Assembly: GCA_018340805.1 (NCBI GenBank)
Contig: JACMZG010001913.1
Span: 38,708,771 to 38,772,770, forward strand
Origin: Microvelia longipes
Taxonomy: Eukaryota > Arthropoda > Insecta > Hemiptera > Veliidae
Length of the DNA stretch: 64,000 bases
Direction of reading: 5' to 3'
A program made the position numbers and the translations under genes. Position 1 is the first letter of the stretch. Each line of letters opens with the position of its first letter. The notes under the pieces are model-generated. The model ran no database searches. It was not told where the DNA came from and saw only the letters and a program-made list of their open reading frames with translations. Below, piece by piece: positions 47,515 to 56,855 of the stretch.

Positions 47515-48635
47515 AAAAGTTTTTCATTCCGTCATAACCAAGGTCAATTACAATCTATTGCAAATTTAAAATTTAAATTTTTAATTATTTTTTTCCTATT
47601 TATAGCTATATTTTAATTTTAATTTAAACAAATAAACTATTACGTACAGTTTTAATTGAAATATCCATATTATGATTATAAACATTATTTATATTTAAAA
47701 ATAATTACAAAACAAAAAATAATCAAGTATTAAAAAATAATTTATATTTTATGATTAAGTAAAGGAAAACAACATAAAAAAATGCCGACAATATTATGTT
47801 AAAGACTTAAATTAATGAGTAATCTTTTTTTAATTATTCATATGTAAAGAAACATTATCGTATAGTTTCTTAATATAATATGGTACTTTTATTCTTTATT
47901 TATTAGATTATTTTCCATTAAGATATTAATGATAATTATATTAATAAGATAACGTTAAAAATATAAAACTTGTAAGAAAATAATTATGGGTATTATAAAA
48001 GAAAGAGAGGGCACTTGTAATAAAATATCCTAAAAAGATGAAAGGAGACGGAGCCGACAACCCACAACGTTTATGTATAGTGTTCTTATGGCTTAATATG
48101 TTTAAAACACTTAAGAGTTATTCTTATATTAATTAGTTAATAATGATTTTTAATCAGCTGCTTAAAAATGCATTTAATTTAATTATTTTATGTATTGAAG
48201 TGTTTTTGAGTATTTCCTGTATAGATAATGTAAATTTGATTTTACTTTACTTTATCTCTGTTTCGACGTTTGGACACTATAGAGATGGAAAATTTGATGT
48301 TTATTTATATTTTATTTCCTTTTAGAGATGGAAAATTGAGCTGATGAGGGTGGGACCGTGTCCAACCGGTTGCCGCATAGCGGCTAAGAGGCGGCCTCTT
48401 GTTTTGTCATATAATCCATGACTAAGTTCTTTTTGACTTAACTCTTACTTAGTTAACGATTTAATTTCTAAATGTAATGCCAGCCGATGTAATATGCCAC
48501 ATAGAGTTTAACCTAACAGTTGTATTATTGTTACATTTTTACACTGAGGTATATGTTCGTATTTATTGTTTAGTTGGCCCTTACTTAGAAATTAAAATGA
48601 AATTCATGGTGGAACCTGTTGATACCACTTTTATT
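47515..48635. other. AT-rich DNA with a short GC patch
   Basis: 48355-48405 (CCAACCGGTTGCCGCATAGC, GGCTAAGAGGCGGCCTC) is GC-rich and includes a GCCGC-ATA-GCGGC mini-hairpin like those at 28.3 kb. No gene. Confidence 0.45.
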
Positions 48636-49110
48636 TTTATTTTTTTATACCGTCGGTATAAAGGAAAAGTGATGTGATTGGGCTAAAATTCAAAATCTAG
48701 GCTTTAATTGAATCTTCCGTATCTGCCGTTTTTAAAACCCCTTGGGTGGTTTCAGGCAAGTTGCCTGCGTGTGAATGTGTGTGTTTGTTATCATTGTTTC
48801 TCCCAATGTGTTTATGCTAGAGATTTGAAACTTAGTACAAAAATAAATTTTTATGTATATTTGTGCTGTCCGGAAAATAATTTTGATGACACCATTAACC
48901 GTTTTGAATAACTCTGCAATAATTTATAAAACCGGAAAATTATATTATTAAAATATATTCTATTATTTTTTATTGTATAAAACGGTAGATATTATTAAAA
49001 TTCGGCACGCATTTAGTTATACATTAATATACCGACATATGAGAACAAGTAATGCTGAAGTGACGAACGCAGCAATTCCGACTTAGTCAGGAAACGTTCT
49101 GATATACCTT
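48636..49110 (+). repeat. 5S-box repeat, head and body
   Basis: Begins with the clearest head palindrome, TTATACCGTCGGTATAA, then GGAAAAGTGATGTG. It continues with CCTTGGGTGGTTTCAGG, TGTTATCATTG, ATGCTAGAGA, a GATGACACCATTAACCG block, CGGCACGCATTTAGT and a tail-like GTGACGAACGCAGCAATTCC. The 5S-like core is missing. Confidence 0.7.
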
Positions 49111-50817
49111 GTAGCTAATTTGTTTATTTATTTATTTTCCATATTTTGCTAAAATTATCAACTAACTCGCCGTGGATAAAGTGTTAATTCTTGATACTTG
49201 CTAAGTTCTGTGACTAAGTTTTTTTTTATTATTATTTTATTAAAGTGTGTGTTCCACTTTAGTACTTCACACACTTTTAAGCATTAGACAGGAAGAACCC
49301 TTATTGTACAAGATATTTGCATAATTAGTAGAAGCTATCAGTCAATGATTAATATCATTTTTACTTAATTATTCCTTTCCTTTAATTTAAATAGTTGAAT
49401 TTAATTCCCCCCCCCCAATTTTTTTTATAATAAGACGAAAGAACAATACGAACTTTTTATTTTATCTTTTTATTACATCTAAGAACTCTGTGACTAAGTT
49501 TACAAACATAATTTGAAATATTTGCCAAAACACTGCCTAGCAAAGTCGAATTGATCCTTAGATATTAATATAAGTCTAATGTTTCACGTGTTAGTTTTGT
49601 TTTACAACTTAACTATAATTATTCTTCTCTTCGTTTTAATTATTAAAAGAACAATTATACATTTTTTTATAAAAATAATTATTAACAGAAGTAATTTTTC
49701 TAAGTCTATATAAATAATGCGGGCTTATTATAACAATAATATATAATTGTTAAAACAATTATATTCTTTTCCCATTTTAATAATTATGTTAAACCAGCTG
49801 CAGTTAATTTATTTTATTGAGAGTTTAATAAAGTTATATTATAAGACTGTGGAACCAGTTATGTTCATATCGGTATATGTTCAAGAAATAGGTTTGTACA
49901 TTATAAATATCTGCCAACTTTTGTGACTTGAATATCATTGACTAATGCTAAGCACATATTAAAAAATTATTAAAATTAACATAAGAAATCTTAATTGATC
50001 TTATGAAATTTCATTATGGAATTTCATCTCGTTGCAATTTCAGGTTTTCACCGTATTAATCCCCCACTTTATTCTTTTACTCTCTTTCTATTGGTAAATA
50101 GGAGGTACTCGTGCTATGCCTAAAAATGCGAACCTATAATTTCAATAGAATTATTAGTTTTTTATTTATTTTCCATATTGACATTAAATTTTTTGATGCA
50201 ACCAATAACACAAATTTGTTTGATGAAACCATATTATCAGCATTAAACATAACGGTTAATTAAATAAGATTTATTTATTTATTATTTTAAAAGCATACAT
50301 ACAGTATAATATAAATATCAGTATAAAACATTTATAAGTAATATAATAATAATAATAAAAGTCTATTTGACAATGGAATATGCAAATGAAACTATGAAAA
50401 TAATAAATTATTTAATAGCCGCATCATTATTTGTTTTTCCTTATAATTTATAGATAGTATTTGCTATTTTATAATGTTTTTAATTTATAATCATTTATTT
50501 ACAACTATTTTGTTAATTTATAAATGTAATTACATTTCAAAGGTGAAAATTCCGTGCATTTTGGTTAATTAAAAACAAATCATATTTTTTTCCTTTTCAT
50601 TTTTTTAAATAAAAAAAATAATACATATTATACAAAAAAAATAAAAACTAAGTATTTTAAAAGTAGATGGATTTAGGTTAGTTAAATATAAATATAAGTT
50701 TTAAGTTTTAGTAGGTGGCGGATTTAGCCACAGTATAACATCTTTTTTGTACTAAAAAAAGATAAACAACATAAGATTAAATATTTGACCATTGACTTCA
50801 CCGTCAATCCAAAACTG

Positions 50818-50845
50818 CAGAATGATCACCATGGTGACCATTCTG
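50818..50845. repeat. 28-bp near-perfect palindrome
   Basis: CAGAATGATCACCA is followed directly by TGGTGACCATTCTG, with one mismatch and no spacer. Could be a cruciform or a dimeric protein site. Confidence 0.7.
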
Positions 50846-51121
50846 CTGCTGTGACCAATCTTTCCACTTTTAAGGCAGAGAGCCCTGTGTTGTGGAATGA
50901 TTATCTGTGTACTTATTTTACTTTACAAAACATAGTCCAAAGCATATATGCAAACCATGTATACAAATCTATATACCTTGCATTTTATTATCATATGATT
51001 TATATGTGTGAATTAGATCAAAATTACTGTTTATAGCTTTATTATTTTGTATAATAAAAAAGACCCTATTAGTTTTGCTATTTTTAAGATGTTAAGGTTT
51101 CGTACGGTTTCGTTATGATGA

Positions 51122-51150
51122 CTGTCTTTCTGTCAGAGACAGAAAGACAG
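51122..51150. repeat. Perfect 13-bp-arm hairpin
   Basis: CTGTCTTTCTGTC, AGA, GACAGAAAGACAG. Perfect arms with a 3-nt loop. Unassigned. Confidence 0.8.
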
Positions 51151-52085
51151 CAGTTAGTCCGTCGAATCCCCGTTAGCCTTAAGATAAATTATAGGGTTCT
51201 ATACCACTGATATAAAATGATTATATTTTAGGAACTCCATTCCATTATAGAAAAGATTCACTTAATTTTTTTTGGGTCCTGTCTTATGACTCTTAAGACC
51301 ATCAAGTTTTTTGTGTCTGACTCATCTAAACGCCGTGACTTTAAAATAGTTTAAATTAAGTTCATATTTTACTACACAACAGTATATGAATGTATAATTT
51401 AACATAATTTTAAATTGTTGAAGTTAAAACTGTAACGATTTATATATACTCATCTTTCTTGATGATTTTTTCATAATTTTAAACTCCCTGGCAGAGCCTC
51501 TAATTGACTAATATACACTTAATATCGCTTAATTGCTGCTATAATTATACTCCATTAATCAACGTACTTAAATATGTGACGTTAAAGAGAACATTTATTT
51601 TCCTTGTTTTGTAATAAATAGTTAAACATACATTAATAATATTTTAATTTAAACTTACATTATTATTTAAAACTCATAATGATTAATTCATAACTGATTA
51701 GTATTTTACTGTATGTACTTTTTGTCTGTATATAAAACTTCTTAATATATTTGAAACGTTTAACCAGGTAAGAAATGTGCTTTCTTTACTTATTAGAAAC
51801 TAGAATTTGTCCAGAATTTTTTACAGAATTTTTACAGAATTTAAAACTTAAAATTTGTGTGATTTTTAATTCTCTGCAGGTATAACAGGTAGTACTGTGT
51901 TTACACCATATAGTGCTGTGTTTACACAACATGAATATATGGCACAATAGCATGTGTTCATGGTCGCGAAATGGTCTTAGGCACCAATGAACCAGTATTC
52001 TTATACCTTACAAGTCAGATTCCTCGCAAATCAGATTACTAAATCATACTTAAGGGTTTGTTGTCTCTTTTACAAGTATAATGTA

Positions 52086-52590
52086 TTATCATCTTCTTCT
52101 CTCACCTTACCAGTTGCTCTATCGCCTCTACTTCTACATCTTACTTATTTATCTCTTCTTCTTATCACTCCTTGCCAGTTAGCCTATCTCCTCTTCTTCT
52201 ACATCTTATTTATTTATCTCTTCTTCTTCTCTCACCTTACCACTTGCTCTATCGCCTCTACTTCTACATCTTACTTATTTATCTCTTCTTCTTATCACTC
52301 CTTGCCAGTTAGCCTATCGCCTCTTCTTCTACATCTTACTTATTTATCTCTTCTTCTTCTCTCACCTTGCCACTTGCTCTATCGTCTCTACTTCTACATC
52401 TTACTTATTTATCTCTTCTTCTTGTCACTATTTGCCAGTTGCTCTATCGCCTCTTCTGCTATATCTTACTTATTTATCTCTTCTTCTTCTCTCACCTTGC
52501 CAGTTGTTCTATTGCCTCTACTTCTACATCTTACTTATTTTCTCATCTTCTTCTCACACCTTGCCGTTTGGTCCTTTTACACCCATATCT
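52086..52590. repeat. 65-bp pyrimidine-rich tandem array (~8 units)
   Basis: The unit contains CTATCGCCTCTACTTCTACA, TCTTACTTATTTATCTCTTC and TTCTTCTCACCTTGCCAG, period 65 bp (52121, 52186, 52251, 52316). Alternating sub-variants (CCTTACCA against TCCTTGCCAGTTAGC) imply a 130-bp dimer in part. The plus strand is almost purine-poor, so all three frames have few stops. A 201-codon frame (51987-52592) rich in L, S and Y runs through. Since 65 is not a multiple of three, the peptide does not keep one repeat register, which argues against a gene. Confidence 0.9.
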
Positions 52591-54096
52591 AAGGACTTTT
52601 TACCTTTGTTCTACTACCTTCCTCTCATACCCTGCCTGGTGATCAATCACTTCTCCCTCTAAAACTATCCTTGTTATACCTGACCTGAGGGTTTATCACC
52701 TCTTCTTCTATTTCTACCAACCCTTGCCACTTTGTCTCACCTTCTCATTTTTTCCTTCTACCGTTTATTTTTCATTTCTCCTTCTAAATGCATTGTAGTT
52801 ATTAGAATATATTTACATATTCTAATATCCTTTAACATCTATAATTTAGCGCTAAATGATGTTGGCGCCTCTATACATTTTTATTTGTTTCTTATTAAAT
52901 TTTCACTTTTTACTTAATTGCAAAGTTATATTTCTTATATTATCTTATTTCTAGTTAGACATTTAAAATCCCTTTTGGTTCAATAGAAATTAAAAGTACA
53001 TATTGTAAAATGAGTAATAATTGAAGTTGGGTGAATACCTTACCTATTCGTTTTTAACGAATTTTCTTAGAACAAAATCTTTATTGGTGGTATGATGGGA
53101 ATCGAACCATAACATAACATTAAAAGAAAAAATAGGCACAAAAATAAAAACTAAACATACGAGTATCAACATATTTTAGGCAGTGTGAATTTGTCAAGTG
53201 TGAAAAAAGACTCAAATACGCATGTATAAACTCCCGACAAGAAAGAAAGAATTTTAAGCGACTCTGACGGACCTCCGGCCAGAATTATTTTAATTGTCCG
53301 ATTTATAAGTTCAATCTTGTATAAAATTAACCTATTATTAGTATCATTATACCTTGTCTAAAAAATATTATTAATTTTTTTTATTTCAATCATTTTCAAA
53401 AAAATGTTTAATTTTCTACATTCTCGCATTATTCTATTTTTTAACGAATTAAAAATAATTAAAATCAATTATCAATATTATTACTTTTTAATTAAAATTA
53501 ATAATTAAACAATTATTTTAAAAATATAATTTTATCAAAAAAATTGTGAAAGGGGGTATTAAAAATAGTTAGAAAATATTAGAAACATTATTAATCGGAT
53601 AACAGGATGGGTTCGATTACAGTAATGAACCGGAACTTGCTTTATAATTAAAAAAATAAATCGGTCTAGTTTATAATTTTACTGGGGGAAGAACCAGATA
53701 TACAGAGTGACCAATTTTTAATTGGGCGTAGGAATATCTCAATTGTATGGTGAGCCTGTAAGTTCTATTTACGCATTTCCTGATCATAATTTTTGAGTTT
53801 CTTAATCTAACTATGGAACCATCAAATGTTTCAAAAATGAACCTCCTGCACAGCAAGTCATAACGCATGCGCATAACGCATGCCGAAATTGAGTTTCCTT
53901 TCGCTTCATTTTATATGAATTTAATGTTTTGACATCCATTTACTTTTTAAATTTGTTCTTCATTAAATTATAAATTTTTACTCAATTTGAATAATTTGTT
54001 GATTTGTTATCGACATTTATTAAATTAATTGAAGATTGACCTGAGATATCTGTATATACTGTTTTCAAAGGATTAATATTGATCTACAGTAGATTT
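52591..54096. other. AT-rich DNA, no gene seen
   Basis: 52591-52770 is a pyrimidine-rich continuation of the array, too diverged to align. TTGGTCACTCTGTATATCTG (reverse) near 53700 resembles a transposon end motif but has no partner. Otherwise nothing. Confidence 0.45.
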
Positions 54097-54627
54097 AAGG
54101 ATCTTGAATAAAGAGGATGACTCACTAAGTCGATTTGCCATACAATAAAGTGACCCCATCGAAAATTAAAAAGTATAGAGAATTCACGTCAACACGAAAC
54201 ACACGTCAAAAACCAACTGCACATGCTTGCTACAAATTGCGCATGTCTATAATTCTTATAACAGTGCAGGTCTTAAATTTTAGAGGCAAAATTACCTTAC
54301 CACTCAATGGTTTCCCATTGTTTATTGCTTAAGTAGGTTATAAACACGCTTAAATTATCACTCACTGAAATGGCTAAGTATAGTCCAAAATTTAAAATTA
54401 AGTAAGCACAAATAACTTAACAAGCACCACAAATGTAACAATCACGAAAAGCACAGAAGAAAGTTAAGAAGCAAACTCGACAACCTTGCTAAATAACCAG
54501 CGTTCGGCGTTTTTTTTTTCATTGTAACCACGTGGAACGTAAGTTTGCTCCTATTTCTCTATCTTCTACAACTTCCATGGGTTCAGAAATGTTCCTTAAT
54601 GTATTATCCCCTTTATTCAAGATCCTT
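54097..54627 (-). mobile_element. ~531-bp MITE / non-autonomous DNA transposon
   Basis: Terminal inverted repeats AAGGATCTTGAATAAAGAGG (54097) and CCCCTTTATTCAAGATCCTT (54608-54627), with the subterminal blocks GCCATACAATAAAGTGACCCC and TCTACAACTTCCATGGG. The 180-bp MITE at 19402 carries both ends in opposite orientation without this ~370-bp interior. The right-hand repeat extends to GGGTAGGC, matching GCCTACTC beside the other copy. The interior has no transposase; a 65-codon frame in it is not recognised. Confidence 0.75.
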
Positions 54628-54920
54628 GGGTAGGCTCATCAAGCTAATGCGTTTAAAGCAGGTTTATTTAGAAGTTACACGTATTCAATGCCAACTTTAT
54701 CTTCCTCCACCCTTCCTCCCTATCTTACCTGAATTAGTAACATAGTTAGATTAGTTTTATCTTACCTTAATTTTTTACTTAATATTAAAAATTTAATTAA
54801 AAAATTAATTTAATTTTGTGTATATTTAAAATGAATTATATAAAAATATAAAATGAAGTAAGGATGTAAATAAAAGTCTATCCACAAATAAATTTCAACC
54901 AATGTAATGATGACAAAACC

Positions 54921-54951
54921 GGCTTTCAACCTAATACAGGTCATCCTCAGT
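54921..54951 (-). ncRNA. Hammerhead-like core, left arm (candidate)
   Basis: The minus strand reads CTGAGGA (fits CUGANGA), then a GACCT/AGGTT stem closing a GTATT loop, then GAAA. This matches the hammerhead core order. The single T after CTGAGGA and the unclear stem III and cleavage site lower confidence. Confidence 0.3.
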
Positions 54952-55107
54952 GCCTACAAACAAGAGGACGAAAAATTAAAAAGCACGAAAAACAACAAAA
55001 ACAAAAAATAAAATAAAACAAATATAAGAAATAAAAAAAAAAAAAAAAAAAAAAAATGAATAAAAGACTAAAAACTGTAAAAAATAAAAATTACCGGTGA
55101 GAAGAAG

Positions 55108-55911
55108 CTAATTTTTCCTCTTGAGTCTTGTTACAAGATTTGAGACTGGATGCAGACTGACCTTATCAATTTGAAGTGGGGAGACGGAACGTATTAATTC
55201 TTTGATTAAAACTGAGCAGGCGCATCTCTCATTCAGGTTATCATCACCTAAAGCCTTTTGACTCCGCGCAATTTCAAATTTCTCAAGCGAGTCCATTATT
55301 GGGCCTTTAGCAATACGATGAAGAATGCCAACCTTGTGCTCACTATTTTTATGCCCCATACGCTGAATATGTTGATAAAAATTACTACTATTCTCGGTCT
55401 TTAACGTAGATTCACGGACGTGCTCGCCCGCCCTTGTAGAGATATTCCTACCAGTTTGGCCAACATATTGCGCGTCACAAGCACCACACCGCATTACATA
55501 GACTCCACAGCTAGCCTCAAATTTAATCGGGTCCTTAACATGCGAGAGATGAGTGCGTAAGGTAGTAGGTACGCTGAAACTCACTCTATGATTATTCCTT
55601 TGCAAAACACTAGCTACTTTATTTGAAATATCACCTATATAAGGAACCGAGCACCAGACCATATCTTGGGTACCACGACTTGCATTATTAACTCCCATAT
55701 TTCGAAGCACCATTTGCTTAGTTTTTCTACTAACGAGTTTATCAATTATGGAGACATCATAGCCATTTTTGTTTGCTATGTATTTAATAGTAGATAATTC
55801 GATATCGTACGCATCCGTACCAAGAGGATAATACACAAGCCGATGAACCATTGAGTTAAAAGCCGCCATTTTGTGACTCCACGGGTGACATGAACGGGCA
55901 TTAAATGTTAA
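55108..55911 (-). pseudogene. Penelope-like RT C-terminus plus GIY-YIG endonuclease (5' truncated)
   Basis: A frame of 253 codons from an internal ATG at 55869, extendable upstream in frame by about 14 codons to CHPWSHK at 55911, which matches the H-P-x-S-H-K lead-in of Penelope-type proteins. Order: KMAAFNSMVHRL and IKYIANKNGYD (end of the reverse-transcriptase thumb); linker with VPYIGDIS and SVPTTLRTHL; CGVYVMRCGACDAQYVGQTG, giving the GIY-YIG-like GVY...YVG pair with a CxxC between; the R of GRNISTRAGEH, then EKFEIARSQK. These elements use the RT to copy RNA and the GIY-YIG domain to nick target DNA. The catalytic palm and fingers are absent, so it is a dead, 5'-truncated copy. The frame itself is still intact to the stop at 55108. 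Confidence 0.85.
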
Positions 55912-56337
55912 GGACCCGATTAAATTTGAGGCTAGCTGTGGAGTCTATGTAATGCGGTGTGGTGCTTGTGACGCGCAATATGTTGGCCAAACTGGTAGGA
56001 ATATCTCTACAAGGGCGGGCGAGCACGTCCGTGAATCTACGTTAAAGACCGAGAATAGTAGTAATTTTTATCAACATATTCAGCGTATGGGGCATAAAAA
56101 TAGTGAGCACAAGGTTGGCATTCTTCATCGTATTGCTAAAGGCCCAATAATGGACTCGCTTGAGAAATTTGAAATTGCGCGGAGTCAAAAGGCTTTAGGT
56201 GATGAAACCTGAATGAGAGATGCGCCTGCTCAGTTTTAATCAAAGAATTAATACGTTCCGTCTCCCCACTTCAAATTGATAAGGTCAGTCTGCATCCAGT
56301 CTCAAATCCTGTAACAAGACTCAAGAAGAAAAATTAG
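55905..56337 (+). pseudogene. Second, inverted GIY-YIG fragment with frameshift
   Basis: The plus-strand copy starts at KDPIKFEASCGVYVMRCG, so it retains only the linker end and the GIY-YIG domain. It is nearly identical to the minus-strand copy. A one-base deletion at about 56204 (GATGAAACC against GATGATAACC) ends the frame after LGDET. Beyond it the shifted frame still reads LIKELIRSVSPLQIDKV to about 56337. High identity between the arms indicates that both derive from the same recent insertion. Confidence 0.8.
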
Positions 56338-56489
56338 CTTCTTCTCACCGGTAATTTTTATTTTTTACAGTTTTTAGTCTTTTATTCATTTTTTTTTTTT
56401 TTTTTTATTTCTTATATTTGTTTTATTTCATTTTTTGTTTTTGTTGTTTTTCGTGCTTTTTTAATTTTTTCGTCCTCTTGTTTGTAGGC

Positions 56490-56520
56490 ACTGAGGATGA
56501 CCTGTATTAGGTTGAAAGCC
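56490..56520 (+). ncRNA. Hammerhead-like core, right arm (candidate)
   Basis: Mirror of 54921-54951: CTGAGGATGACCTGTATTAG followed by GTTGAAAGCC. Same limits apply. Confidence 0.3.
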
Positions 56521-56654
56521 GGTTTTGTCATCATTACATTGGTTGAAATTTATTTGTGGATAGACTTTTATTTACATCTTTATGGTATAAAATCCACTAG
56601 CGCTTATAATTCAAATATATAAAATGAAGTATAAAGTAATACATACAATTAAGG

Positions 56655-56855
56655 TCGATAATATTTACTGACCTCTGACACCACGTGGTCTGGGCTTCGC
56701 ATTCCCTCACGCTATGAATTTACAGATTTTCATTAAAAAAAATGACGGCGACTTTAATTAAACGTAACGGTAGCCACTGAGACACCACATGAGGTGGTTC
56801 CAGCAGGGGTGACCCCTGATAAATACCAAACTTCAACACGGGTATTTTTATTATC
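56655..56855 (+). mobile_element. tRNA-derived SINE, decayed
   Basis: ACTGACCTCTGACACCACGTGG-like start, a weak B box (TGGGCTTCGCATTCCC), body ATGACGGCGACTTTAATTAA, then tail CATGAGGTGGTTCCAGCAGG and GGTGACCCCTGATAAATACC. Closest in layout to the copy at 32589. The A box is not clear. Confidence 0.65.

Larger units (their letters stand above)
49111..51985. other. AT-rich DNA with two palindromes
   Basis: Apart from the palindromes at 50818 and 51122 and a ~10-bp-arm inverted repeat (AAAGTGTGTG...CACACACTTT) at about 49243-49278, nothing was recognised. The 83-codon frame beginning at 50785 has no known domain. Confidence 0.45.
54861..56616. mobile_element. Penelope-like element, head-to-head inverted dimer
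   Basis: A 1756-bp insertion bounded by the perfect 15-bp duplication ATATAAAATGAAGTA (54846-54860 and 56617-56631). It consists of two 5'-truncated copies of one element joined at about 55904. The left copy reads on the minus strand and the right copy on the plus strand. Each has the GIY-YIG coding end, an A/T homopolymer (A-run 55029-55056, T-run 56390-56406) and the same terminal block with a CACTGAGGATGACC motif. The arms 54863-55519 and 55905-56579 are near-identical inverted repeats. The right end carries about 37 extra bases (to 56616). Penelope-like elements are known for truncated copies with inverted or tandem terminal segments. Confidence 0.85.

Noticed and set aside
51987..52592. 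201-residue protein gene
   Set aside because: Low-complexity L/S/Y peptide from a pyrimidine-rich 65-bp tandem array whose period is not a multiple of three.
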